From: Tachypleus tridentatus
Lineage: Eukaryota > Arthropoda > Merostomata > Xiphosura > Limulidae
DNA: 64,000 nucleotides
Direction: 5' to 3'
Assembly (NCBI RefSeq): GCF_004210375.1
Contig: NC_134830.1
Span: 46,443,094 to 46,507,093 of the forward strand
Part shown: in pieces, positions 11,271 through 21,724 of the stretch
Position numbering within the stretch: the first letter of the stretch is position 1
Layout of the letters: every line of letters begins with the position of its first letter
Position numbers and translations under genes: made by a program
The notes under the pieces: model-generated
Told to the model about the DNA's origin: nothing
Databases searched by the model: none
What the model saw: the letters and a program-made list of their open reading frames with translations, nothing else

Positions 11271-12396
11271 AAAAGGAATAGAAAACCAGAAGAAAAAGAA
11301 AATTAAAACATCACATAGAAAGAGAAGAAAAATGAGAAATAGAAATTTATAGAAAGTTGAAAGAGGATAAAGAAGGCAAAGATGGAACTTACAGAAAAGT
11401 TTGTTTCTACCTTCCGTTAAAATGTTATCTATACTGAAATGAAGGTATCATGAGTTGGGAGTCAGTTTCCTCTACAATGTTAAAAATTAGAATACTTTCT
11501 TATGCGGTTGATCTAGGATTGTGAGAAACACTATTTTATTACGAAATTAATTGTTAATACTAGTGATCGTGAAGCGGAATAAGGGTTCGTAATATAAGAA
11601 ATTGATACAGGCTGTTAAGTTGCTGTTAGAATGTGTTTTTTTTTTTCTCGGTTTGAATATATTTTTTTGTTATTGTTTATCTAATATAGTGCATATTTTG
11701 ATACCTAGATGGCAGGGCAGTACTTTTGCTTCATCCTTAGTAATTCTGTTGCATCAGACTTGCTCATAGGATTATTTGAGTAATTAAAAATAGTGATCTA
11801 GATAGTGAATTATAACACAAACGTCCACTTAACTGTTGTTATCAGATATTGCTTTAGTTTCTAGTGTGCTGAAAAAAACTAATGCTGGCTCTGGTTGTTA
11901 TGCTTATTGGTGTTTATACGGAATGGTGACGTCATTTACTGAAAATATATGTTGATTAATAGTTATGTTAAGCCAAATAGTTATGCTCGTTCATACATGT
12001 GCAATTAATATTATATATGGAATGATTTATGAATTATTTATTACGTTTTCACACTTCAAGCATCCAAGAGCAGAGTTTTTCAGACAAAGAAGAAATTTGA
12101 CTTCGATATTGAGATGTTTGGTAAAGGCCACAATAACAGATGAAAACATAATGTTTTTTGTGTGTATTTGCTTAATTTCGGTAAATCATGTTTTCAGTTT
12201 AGCCCTAAATGTGTGGTTTGTCACATACACAGAGAAAAATAATAGACTACAAGTTCAGTTTCCTCCACGCTAACTTAGAACACGGCGGAACCACTTTTTT
12301 CATTTGCGTTGGTGAGGCATTATCCGATCTTTACAAAGTAAAATCACAATTTGTTCATTAGGAGTGAAATAAAACATGAAGAATCCGTTTCCAAAC
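11271..12396. other. Purine-rich then AT-rich, nothing recognised
   Basis: 11271-11395 is strongly A/G-rich on the plus strand. The rest holds a 102-codon open frame (11965-12273) with no recognisable domain and no promoter or splice support, so I do not call it a gene. Confidence 0.35.
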
Positions 12397-12971
12397 TTTG
12401 TAGATATTATTGAATATTTTATTTAAGTGTTAATCTGAACAATGTAATCTCCTTAGTTTTTATATTTGTAGATATTACTGAATATTTTATTTAAGTGTTA
12501 ATCTGAACAATGTAATCTCCTTAGTTTTTATGTTTGTAGATATTACTGAATATTTTATTTAAGTGTTAATCTGAACAATGTAATCTCCTTAGTTTTTATA
12601 TTTGTAGATATTACTGAATATTTTATTTAAGTGTTAATCTGAACAATGTAACCTCCTTAGTTTCTATATTTGTAGATATTACTGAATATTTTATTTTAAT
12701 GTAACCTCCTTAGTTTTTATATTTGTAGATATTACTGAATATTTTATTTAAGTGATAATCTGAACAATGTAACCTCCTTAGTTTTTATATTTGTAGATAT
12801 TATTGAATATTTTATTTAAGTGTTAATCTGAACAATGTAACCTCCTTAGTTTCTATATTTGTAGATATTACTGAATATTTTATTTTAGTGTTAATCTAGA
12901 CAATGTAATCTCCTTAGTTTTTATTTTATTTTAATGTTAATCTAGACAATGTAATCTCCTTAGCTTTTATA
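12397..12971. repeat. Tandem array, 68-bp unit, about 8 copies
   Basis: Unit contains TTTGTAGATATTACTGAATA and AACAATGTAATCTCCTTAG. Successive starts at 12397, 12465, 12533 and 12601 are exactly 68 bp apart. Later units are shortened and more diverged, as expected at an array edge. Confidence 0.95.
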
Positions 12972-13623
12972 TTTTTGAACTATTAAGGAAAAAAAGAACT
13001 TATATTCATAGATATAACTGTAAGTTTCAGAATGATAAAGCATGAAGTCACAACTTTACCGATACATATTTATAGTGTTTATTTGGTTACATGAAATACA
13101 GATTGAAAAATCCCCAAGAAACATGTGTGACGAATATCAAACTAGCTACAGTTGATTTCTGGTGGTAGAGAAATGTGATATTCAACGTTTTCTCGTAAAT
13201 TCAAACACTTTAAGTTTCCAAATACTTTATTGTATAAATAACTAACACAGTAGTATTGATCCGATATGGTAATACTATGTTTCATTAATTCTATATAACA
13301 AATGGCTATTGATTTAATTTATAGATTGGCACTAGGAGGCTAGCATTACATCATAACTGTCCTAGCTGTACCTTGACGGGGTAATAGAGATTTATGGTCT
13401 TTTGTGAGACTTTCTAAGTTTCATATATCTGTAAAACCCTATGTGAGTTTGTTTTTTTTAATATTTATTCCAGAGTATTCAAACAAAGAAACAGTGAAAT
13501 GTATTTAAGAGAAAACTTAGACGAAATAAAGGTGTTTGGTGGAGACTGTTGGATAGAGGCGGCGCTAAAGGGAATTTAAGGGAATGGAACAATAGTTACT
13601 CGGCGATTTGCCTCAGCCACCGT
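12972..13623. other. AT-rich, nothing recognised
   Basis: No supported gene or repeat. Confidence 0.35.
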
Positions 13624-13892
13624 CCCGGCATAGTCTGGTGGTTAAGGCGATCGACTTGTAATCCGAGGGTCGCGGGCTCGAATCCCCGTCACACCAAACA
13701 TGCTCGCCCTTTCAGCCATGGGGGTGTTATAAGTGAGGGTCAATCTCACTATTCGTTGGTAAAAGTAGCCCAAGAGTTGACAGTGGGTGGTGATGACTAG
13801 CTGTCTTCCCTCTAGTCTTACCCTGCTAAATTAGGGACGGCTAGCACAGATAGCCCTCGTGAAGCTTTGTGCGAAATTCAAAACAAACAAAC
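13624..13892 (+). mobile_element. SINE-1 copy, head of a composite repeat
   Basis: Full-length SINE-1: head CCCGGCATAGTCTGGTGG, B-box GGCTCGAATCC, complete body, tail AAAACAAACAAAC. Unlike a solitary copy, the sequence after the tail (13893-14125) is also repeated, in inverted orientation, beside the SINE at 27376-27652. Confidence 0.95.
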
Positions 13893-14125
13893 ACTTTGAG
13901 GCTGTCGACATATTAGAAGAGTGATTATTTGTTAAACAAGAGCTGGCGGTGGGCGCTGTTGACTTAATGACTTCCCTCTAGTTTGTTACTTCAAAATTAG
14001 GGACGATAAATAGTGTGATAGGTGCGTACATGTATGAAAAAACTACTTGGTACAATTCTTTGGAACACGTTGAGAAAAATCAGCATTCACTTTATATCGT
14101 ATGAAACGGTTAGTATGCAAACCTT
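13893..14125 (+). repeat. Composite-repeat 3' segment
   Basis: Reverse complement closely matches 27064-27375. Shared words include CTTTGAGGCTGTCGACA, GGTGCGTACATGTATGAAAA, CGTTGAGAAAAATCAGCATT and CGTATGAAACGGTTAGTA. It contains a truncated SINE-1 body of a variant type (GAGCTGGCGGTGGGCG, CTTCCCTCTAG). About 95 bp present in the 27-kb copy is absent here. Confidence 0.85.
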
Positions 14126-14580
14126 CAGACATGGAAAATTAAATTTGTTTAGTTTTTATTGCTTTTAAGAAATACTTCGCAGCCATTTACTTAACATTTT
14201 CAAAGCTGTAGTCTATAGAAAGTTCGTATTGTGTTAAAAATGGGCAAAACGTCAGTTTATCTTTTGCTTTTTTGTTAAATAACCGAAAAAGTGAAAATCA
14301 AACATAAACCAGGTTTAATCTCGTGTCGCAGAAACGTGTAACAAGATCTACAATTGTACAAAATAGATTGTTGACATATCGAAGCATAGTTAAACGCTTT
14401 CGCAAGTAAACTTAATATACACCTAGAGTTTTCCTTCTCACACTGAAAGTACAACGTGTAGAAGTTTATGATTTGACCCCCTGAGCCCAGAAATACTACT
14501 TCAGGTGCTCACATTCAAGTGTTTACAGAACAGTGAACCTGTACACCATACTTAAACAAACAACAACTTCGGATCCCGAT

Positions 14581-14785
14581 AACAAATTTTTCTCGCCCTT
14601 TCAACAGTGGGGTGTTATAATGTGCGCCAATCCCACTTTTCGTTGGTAAGAATATGGCCCAAAACTTGTCGGTGAGTAATTTTAACTAATTTCCTTTTCT
14701 CTAATTTATCACTTTTAAATTAGGGATGACAAACGCAGATAGACCTCGAATAGCTGTGTGAGACATTTCAAAAACCAAACAAACA
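14581..14785 (+). mobile_element. SINE-1 fragment, diverged, head missing
   Basis: Starts within the body (CTCGCCCTTTCAACAGTGG) and runs to a tail CAAAAACCAAACAAACA. The tRNA-like head is absent. Many substitutions indicate an old copy. Confidence 0.85.
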
Positions 14786-14848
14786 TACAAAATCGTGACT
14801 TCTTCACTTTATATTTCTATAACTTTATTACTGAGACCCCTCTCTTGA

Positions 14849-14950
14849 GGGCCCGGCATGGCCACGTGATTAAGGCACTCGACTTGGAATCCGATGGAAG
14901 GCTAGCACAGATAGCCCTCGAGTCGCTTTGCGCGAAATTCAAAACAAACG
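14849..14950 (+). mobile_element. SINE-1 copy with large internal deletion
   Basis: Intact head GGCCCGGCATGGCCACGTG through the anticodon-like CTTGGAATCCGA joins directly to GGAAGGCTAGCACAGATAGC and the tail. The B-box and central body, about 180 bp, are missing, so it should be transcriptionally dead. Confidence 0.9.
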
Positions 14951-15280
14951 AAACCAGACCTAATGTGCTCCTCAGACACATCCATCTTCATAACGCTTTA
15001 CTTGATTATTTATCTGAAAAAGTGCAGTTGCGTTAGTTTCTTTTATTTGTCTGAACATTTTTACGCACGTCTTACTGCATACTTTAGTCATTAAAGCCCT
15101 CTACAAAAACAGAATTGATGATGTACTTTCTGTATTAACTTTTCGGTTATTACTTATGGGATGACGTGATATATATATATATATATAGTCATTGTGCATT
15201 GTTAATTTGATAATATTTTCGTTTTGGGTTAGCGAAAGACCTTACTTTAATATTCGGATTGTATTGATTTCGTTTATAAA

Positions 15281-15562
15281 GGCCCCGGCATGGCCAAGCG
15301 TGTTAAGGCGTGCGACTCGTAATCCGAGGGTCGCGAGTTCGCATCCCCGTCGCACTAAAAACATGCTTGCCCTTTCAGCCGTGGAGGCGTTATAATATGA
15401 CGGTTAATCGCACTATTCGTTGGTAAAAGGTAGCCCAAGAGTTGGCGGTGGATGGTGATGACTAGCTGCCTTCCCTCTAGTCTTACACTGCTAAATTAGA
15501 GACGGCTAGCACAGATAGCCTTCGAGTGGCTTTGTGCGAAATTCAAAAACAAACAAACAAAA
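15281..15562 (+). mobile_element. SINE-1 copy, full length, perfect TSD
   Basis: Head GGCCCCGGCATGGCCAAGCG, B-box-like GAGTTCGCATCC, complete body, tail CAAAAACAAACAAACAAAA. Perfect 11-bp target duplication TCGTTTATAAA at 15270-15280 and 15563-15573. Looks relatively young. A short (TA)n run lies about 90 bp upstream (15170-15186). Confidence 0.97.
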
Positions 15563-15573
15563 TCGTTTATAAA

Positions 15574-15971
15574 GAGTCATTTTTATGACGGTTTTCCTTT
15601 CTCTTTTTAATGTTTGATTATGGGCTTTAATTTTTTTTCATGTGTCACGTATTTGATTTTAAGCTGTTTTTTGTCTAAAGATTATGGAATTTCTTATTTA
15701 TAATGTTTTTACTTTTATGGTCGCATTTTTTTCTTTGTTTAATGTTTAATTTTCGTGTGTGCACTGTTTTATCATTAATTGATTTGTTCATGTACTTTGG
15801 CAAAGGATGCTAAATTACCGACCCCTAGCGGTGATAAGTATTTATTGTTGATGCTTGTTTGTTAAATGCCATGTTCTAACCTATGTTAAAGGATGTTTTT
15901 GTCTTTATGAGCGTGCACCTACGAATTGCTTATTCTTGGGTGAAGGGTTTTCATTCTTTTTTCCTGTCAGA
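15574..15971. other. T-rich, nothing recognised
   Basis: Poly-pyrimidine sequence without a supported feature. Confidence 0.35.
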
Positions 15972-16083
15972 CGGTTGGGCAGTCGTAAGTCTTCGGACTT
16001 ACAACACTAAAATCAGGGGATCAGTTCCCCTCGGTGAATATGGCAGATAGCCTGATGTGGCTTTGCTATAAACACACACACAC
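15972..16083 (+). mobile_element. SINE-2 copy (short tRNA-derived)
   Basis: A second, shorter tRNA-derived SINE of about 110 bp. The A-box-like part is GGGCAGTCGTAAGTC, the middle CTTACAACACTAAAATCAGG, the B-box-like part GATCAGTTCCCC, and the 3' part GCAGATAGCCTGATGTGGCT. It ends in an (AC)n run. Confidence 0.85.
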
Positions 16084-17419
16084 ATTTTTATCTCATACTT
16101 TGTATCACGTAATATTTTATTACGTTTTTTTAATCAATGGTAACTTTTTCGTTTTTAAAGGCATTATTTGTTAAAATACCATATTTTAAGGAAGTTTTTC
16201 GAGGGTTTTCTTTTTAATTACTTCATTTTCTAAAAGATATATTATTATATCGTAATTGAAGTTGTAGTTATATCTTATTTGAAGTTGTAGTTAAAGCACT
16301 TTATTTTGTGATTAAGTGTGATTTATTATTAAAGGATTTTTGTGTGTTTAGAGTTTGTCTTGTGTGGGCGTTACATGAATAAGGTAAAGTTAACACATTT
16401 CTAAAGCGTGTTGTGAGTTTAAAGATAGTTGAAATTAAGGTTATTTTTAATTGTTGACCTAAGGACAGGACTGAGACAGAAAGACAGGAGTGTGCTATGT
16501 GGGCATATCACGTGTTTCCAACCTTCTATTAGTAATTTAGAATTATTCAAAATTATTGAATGTTTAATTTCCAAACTAACTCTAAAAACCTCAATGGAAC
16601 ACGTTCACTTCGGAAACTCGTTTAAATTACTGGGCCAATCCTGCTGTTATTCATCCATAGAGTGGACCACTTTGAGTAGTTAAAAATGTCTTAACAGGAA
16701 AAGCGTGGAAGATGGTCCTTTAGTTCAGTTTAGCCATGCGAAAGTTCTCGTGTTCAAACCCGAAGCGAGGAGAAACATATCGTGAAAAGAAAGTGAAATA
16801 TCAATATAAAATATCCATGTTCTGGACTGAGATTTCTGTAGTCCAACCACAATCCAGAGAGGCTCCGTTGTATTGAACAAGCTCTTTCCATCCCTTTGCC
16901 CCAAACAGATTCTTACCAATAAACAAACTCATAAACCAACTGTTTATGGTACCTAAGTACTTGTGAATAATTCGATCATGTTAGTGTGGAGGTATGAATA
17001 AGTTTCAAAAGTAGTACCCACAGAGATGGCCAGGAACACAAAACAGATTCGATTGCAGCAGCCCTTTCAGGGCCTGCTTTAATTTGCCACGGGTTTAACA
17101 AACCAACGTGTCAAATCAGGAGCTGTCCTGCATAATAACTTCTTGCATAACTTTGCATATCGTCAGACTCACCATTTTCTTCAGAGACAGCACTTTCTGT
17201 GGAATTGTTATGGCTCAGATCACCATCACTGAGATATCCTTTCTCGAATCTAGGAATTTAAACCTTGTCAAATATATCCTTCTATTGACCGTCTCACCCA
17301 TTTAGTATGCGCGTGTCAACCCCATAAATGATATTTCTTTCTCTTCTTTTATTCAATGCATATTTTCCCATCTTGCACAATTAGATTTTCAAGTAAAATA
17401 CTCAAAGCCTCTGGAGTTT
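16084..17419. other. AT-rich, nothing firmly recognised
   Basis: Open frames at 16429-16683 and 16725-16919 (minus) show no domain or splice support. The text around 16718-16770 weakly resembles a tRNA-like B-box (GTGTTCAAACCC), too diverged to call. Confidence 0.35.
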
Positions 17420-17528
17420 TGAGCTACGCAGTAGCTCAGTAGTAAGTTTGAAGACTTATAACATTAAAGAATCAGGTTTTGATACCTGCCATTGGAACAG
17501 CTCAGATAACCCACTGTGTAGCTTTGTA
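17420..17528 (+). mobile_element. SINE-2 copy, split by SINE-1
   Basis: Contains CAGTAGCTCAGTAGTAAG (A-box-like), GACTTATAACATTAAAGAA, the B-box-like GGTTTTGATACC and CAGATAACCCACTGTGTAGC. It is interrupted after GCTTTGTA and resumes at 17815 (GCTTTGTAGTGAACAACAAC), so the 3' tail lies beyond the inserted SINE-1. Confidence 0.88.
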
Positions 17529-17814
17529 CTTGTTTTTGTTTGTTTGTTTTTGAATTTCGCACAAAGCTACTCGAGGGCTATCTATGCTAGCCTTCCCTAA
17601 TTTAGCAGTGTAAGACTAGAGGGAAGGCAGCTAGTCATCATCACCCACCGCCAATTCTTGGGGTATTCTTTTATCAACGAATAGTGAGATTGACCGTCAC
17701 ATTATAACGCCCCCACGGTTGAAAGGGCGAGCATGTTTGGCGCGACGGGGATGCGAACCTGCGACCCTCAGATTACGAGTCGCACGCCTTAACACGCTTG
17801 GCCATGCCGGGCCT
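17529..17814 (-). mobile_element. SINE-1 copy nested in SINE-2
   Basis: Full-length SINE-1 in reverse, from tail TTTTTGTTTGTTTG to head CCATGCCGGGCC, with low divergence. Flanked by an 8-bp target duplication GCTTTGTA (17521-17528, 17815-17822) that lies inside a SINE-2. This fixes the order of insertion: SINE-2 first. Confidence 0.96.
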
Positions 17815-17840
17815 GCTTTGTAGTGAACAACAACTATAAA

Positions 17841-18732
17841 CTGACCTTTGGCATAACCATAAGAAGAAATTCGTTTGCTAAGACAATCTAAAGTGAGTCA
17901 ACTGACATATTTGAGTCGCGTTTGTACTACCAAGACTGGTGAGGAAGAATTCGAGTTAATCGTGAATAATAGGAGTTACCTGCACATGTTGTTAACTATT
18001 CACGCAACATTGTTTAACTAAAAGCAACTTGAAAGTAGTGTAAAATATACCCATATAAAGTTAAAATTTAAAAAAAGGTTTGTGAGACTCAGCCTATAAT
18101 TTTCACCAGCCAGTTAAAGCTAAATGTGTTGTTTCTCTATTAATATCTAAGCTGAAAAAAAGAAAAAAAAACGTTTAGCCTAATACACGTTTTTTTATAC
18201 CAGAAATGACGTTTTCTAAATAGGAATTAATAATTCCTAACCATAATCTAACTTAAAGCCATATTTTTAACTTTATATTTTATTTTATAGTATTTTTTTT
18301 TATTTTCGTAAAGGAGGCTTGAATCTTTTGACTTAGTTCTGAATAATATCTTAGGTTACGTCGCTTAACTTAACTATTGAGTTCAAAACCCATTCTTTTC
18401 CCCAGTTTTAGATTTAGTTCAAACACACACTGTCTCCTTCAAATAGTCCACTCTCTAAATATAGCCACGTAATAACGGCGGTAATGGGTGTATCCAATTT
18501 TGTTAGAGAAATTGGGAAGACAATGGTTTACTTATACGGGCAGCTCATGAACACGAGACATGGCCCAACTAACATGTTCTCCACATGAACTCAGAATAAA
18601 ACTATAGAGTATAAATATCGATGAGTAGTGTAAAAGAAGATGCGAAATGTATCGTGAAATAAGTTAACTTCAAATAATAGGGACAATAGTCCTCGTTCTT
18701 AGTTATCCACGAGTTACTACTTAAGGGTACTA
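17841..18732. other. AT-rich, nothing recognised
   Basis: No supported gene, RNA or repeat family. Confidence 0.35.
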
Positions 18733-18744
18733 ACAACGTGAGAA

Positions 18745-18784
18745 GACGAGGTGGCCGAGTGGTTAAGAAGATGGACTGCTAATC
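18745..18784 (+). pseudogene. tRNA-Ser(GCT) 5' half fused to SINE-1
   Basis: Forty bases match the 5' half of a eukaryotic tRNA-Ser(GCT): acceptor GACGAGG, D-arm TGGCCGAGTGGTTAAG, anticodon loop CTGCTAA with anticodon GCT, then TC. Homology stops just past the anticodon loop. Four bases (TCTT) later the SINE-1 head begins. No 3' half of the tRNA is found after the SINE. The flanks ACAACGTGAGA (18733-18743) and ACAATGTGAGA (19061-19071) enclose both parts, so they appear to have inserted as one unit. It is not a functional tRNA. Confidence 0.88.
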
Positions 18785-18788
18785 TCTT

Positions 18789-19060
18789 GGCCCGGCATGG
18801 TCAAGTGGGTTAAGGCGTTTAATTCGTAATCTGAGTGTCGTGGGTTCGAATCCCCGTCGCACCAAATATGCTCGCCATTTCAGCCGTGGGAGTGTTATAG
18901 TGTGACTGTCAACCCCACTATTCGTTGGTAAAAGAGTAGCCCAAGAGTTGGCGGTGGGTGGTGATGACTAGCTGCCTTCCCTCTAGTCTTACAGTGCTAA
19001 ATTAAGGACGGCTAGCTCAGATAGCCCTCGTGTAACTTTGCGCAAAATTCAAAAAACAAA
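18789..19060 (+). mobile_element. SINE-1 copy with tRNA-Ser half at its 5' end
   Basis: Complete SINE-1: head GGCCCGGCATGGTCAAGTG, intact B-box GGTTCGAATCC, full body and A-rich tail. The left target duplication is found upstream of the tRNA-Ser half and not at the SINE head, which makes this a chimeric insertion. Confidence 0.95.
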
Positions 19061-19071
19061 ACAATGTGAGA

Positions 19072-20718
19072 GTACGCTACCTCTGATTTTAGTTGAAATT
19101 GTTTTCATATTCTAAGAAATGTTGACACGTTAGGAACGTTGTAACGTTATTCTATTTAATATAGCCAGATGTGAAAAGCTATCATCTGTAACTTCTGTCA
19201 GATGTGTTTTGTTTTGTCTTTGGTGTGAAGTCCATGTTACTAGAGTCTGGAAAATGCGTCAGAAAAATTGTGGATTGATATGAGTAACTTCATGAAGTTT
19301 CAAAATGATGACTAAGTCTACAGGTATATATGTGCATAATTCAACCATATCTAACTGCGAATATTTATGTTACGTTGTGGTGCATATACCAGGGAAAGGA
19401 CCTTCGTCTACATAACTAAATACCCACTGATAACAAGATTCAATATTAATCAAGTTACAAACCTGTTTTTTGTACCATTCAGTTGGTAGTGTCCATATAT
19501 TACACACGTTGAGTAATTCTATGCTTTTTACCCCTTACAGCACTCACATAATAAACTAACTAAATAAGATGGCTAATATCACTCACTCTTGATGTAAAGT
19601 ATATAAAAGATTTGTTTCAAAGTCGATTGTGTTTTTGTTTAAAAAATATTATTTATACGTTATAATAGAATCTGTAAACCCCCCTCCAAAAAAAAAAGAC
19701 AAAAAATGGACCACGTGCAACTTGATGAATAAATAGTTTCAGAAAAGCCTACTGGGATCTTATAGAGCACATGCCTTGAAAATAAGTAGTAATCGTCCAC
19801 TCCAATGGTGTTGTCATACCCATCATGAATGACAAAATATTCGGAGGAAGAAGAAGTCCAAACAGAACTTGACCTTCCCAAGTCAAAACGAGATTTAAAC
19901 ATAGATCAAGCAAAAAAGTAAGAGTAAGAAACGTGAGTCGGTTTACAAAACTTGTATTACATCATGGTCACTTTTTTGTGTGCCATTTTAAAATAGTTAC
20001 ATTTTTAACAATAATAATAAAATACTGTGTCTTGTGTATTAAACTTATAAAACTAAATACGACTTGAATGAAACAATTTTTTCTTTAGAGACTTCCTTAA
20101 AGAAATACATAACTCGTGTTTGTAGTTACTACTAATTTTTCGGACTGCTGTGACTTTCACACTAGGCTGTGCACAGAAGGCCCAAGGTTTGAACTTCATT
20201 ATACCGTTGTAACCGTCATAGTCAATTCATTTATTTGATTAAATGTATAGGCGGTGTGTGTTTTTCAGTGGTACACTTACTGTTTCAACATTCATAAGTC
20301 AGGGAGGGCTATTCTTGAATCTTAAGGGTCTTCGACTAAACCGATCAGCCAATGTGACACACAACACCCCTTTTAGGTTGAAGATATCAAATATCTGTTT
20401 TGTAGTTAAATTATGAATTCAAACAGTTTGAATATGTTTATTTTCTTGTTGTTTTTATATTATTGGTCACTGACAAAATGTTTAAAATCAGTACGTTTTC
20501 AGTTTTCTTACCACAACATAATTATACTTTTCTATCTTCTTGTTCACTAAAACTGTACTTATTACCAACAAAAAAAACAAAAAAAACACGAAATTTTAGA
20601 AAATCTCTCATGCAAGTGTGGACTTAAAATATCTAAAGAAACATAACCAAGCAATCTGATTTTTTTCTCTGAAAATCATGCAAAATTAAATGATTATAAA
20701 ATACACTTCTGAATTATA
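19072..20718. other. AT-rich, nothing recognised
   Basis: An 80-codon open frame on the minus strand at 19660-19902 has no recognisable domain. A possible degenerate tRNA-like stretch near 20150-20230 is too weak to call. Confidence 0.35.
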
Positions 20719-20845
20719 CTAGCTGACCTTTTCAAACGCTGACCCCAACGTCACTTTCTGTGGGGCCCTAAGGACACCTGCCAGGTTTGGTGATAACAGG
20801 CGCAGCGGTTAGTTAATTATAAACGCACATACACAGACGTTTGTG
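20719..20845 (+). mobile_element. Probable LINE 3' end fragment
   Basis: CCAGGTTTGGTGATAACAGG then GCAGCGGTTAGTTAATTATA then CACATACACAGACG follows the layout of the 3' untranslated ends of many animal LINEs (GTTTGGTGA..., CAGCGGTT..., short CA-rich end). It is preceded by a locally GC-rich segment (CTGTGGGGCCCTAAGGACAC). No reverse-transcriptase ORF is present. The clade is not determined. Confidence 0.5.
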
Positions 20846-21466
20846 ATATCGTTATTATTAGTAATGTTCTTGTTCATGTTTCTTTTTTCTTTAATTCACT
20901 GTGTCTTATTGCTTACAAAATTCACTTGATTGTGTTTGTACATATGATTATGAAATGCACAAACACGACCATTTAAATATACGTAGCTCATCCCTATCCA
21001 CTATTTTCAACCTCTGCAGTTTGAAACTTGTTCCCGCGTCTTCAAATAACGGTTTAGAACTTTGACTCATTGAAAATGTCTATTACCCTTTAATTACAAT
21101 TTTCATACAATATTTTGTTGAAATACGATACGCTGATTACAAAAACAAAAGCTCAGAGTACGTTACTAAATATCTAAGTGTAATATGACATATTAGAGCT
21201 TCAATGTGGTCCCTCTGGAATGGAAAGTTTTCTGGTAACAGTAGCCAAGCTCCTTCAGATGGTTGAATGTGACCTGCTGCCTTTCATTTCCCATTCAGAG
21301 TTTTAAAAATGAATAGTAAATTTGGATCATATATGAACATGGTAGCCAGATAGTAAATAATTTTATATTAATTTAATATGGCTACCTCTAGGCTTACATT
21401 TTATTGATATTTTCAAGCAGTTTTCACTGGGAATATTTTTTATGATGTTGAAAGCTCTGAAATAAT
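20846..21466. other. AT-rich, nothing recognised
   Basis: No supported feature. Confidence 0.35.
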
Positions 21467-21478
21467 AACATTTTTATG

Positions 21479-21712
21479 TGTTTGTTTGTTTTTGAATTTC
21501 TAGTCTAGTGTAAGACTAGAGGGAAGGCAGCTAGTCATCACCACCCATCGCCAACTCTTGGGCTACTCTTTTACCAACGAATAGTGGGATTGACCGTCAT
21601 TTTATAACGCCCCCACGGCTGAAAGGACGAGCATGTTTGGTGCGATGGGGATTCGAACCCGTGACCCTCAAATTACGAGTTGAGTGCCTTAACCACCTGG
21701 CCATGCTGGGCC
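21479..21712 (-). mobile_element. SINE-1 copy with internal deletion and perfect TSD
   Basis: Reverse copy with tail TGTTTGTTTGTTTTTGAATT, then directly TCTAGTCTAGTGTAAGAC, so about 45 bp of body is missing. Intact B-box region GGGGATTCGAACCC. Perfect 12-bp target duplication AACATTTTTATG at 21467-21478 and 21713-21724. Confidence 0.96.
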
Positions 21713-21724
21713 AACATTTTTATG

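Noticed and set aside
11965..12273. 102-codon open frame, partly hydrophobic
   Set aside because: No recognisable domain, promoter or splice sites, and frames this long occur by chance in 64 kb.
13549..13800. Open frame containing RVAGSNPRHTKHARPFSHGG
   Set aside because: This is translation of the SINE-1 tRNA-like head, a common false protein; the same applies to frames at 15192-15395, 21673-21879 and 56172-56366.
15281..15356. SINE heads read as tRNA genes (anticodon-like CGT)
   Set aside because: They are followed by a constant SINE body and tail with target duplications and lack a proper acceptor pairing, so they are SINE promoters and not tRNA genes.
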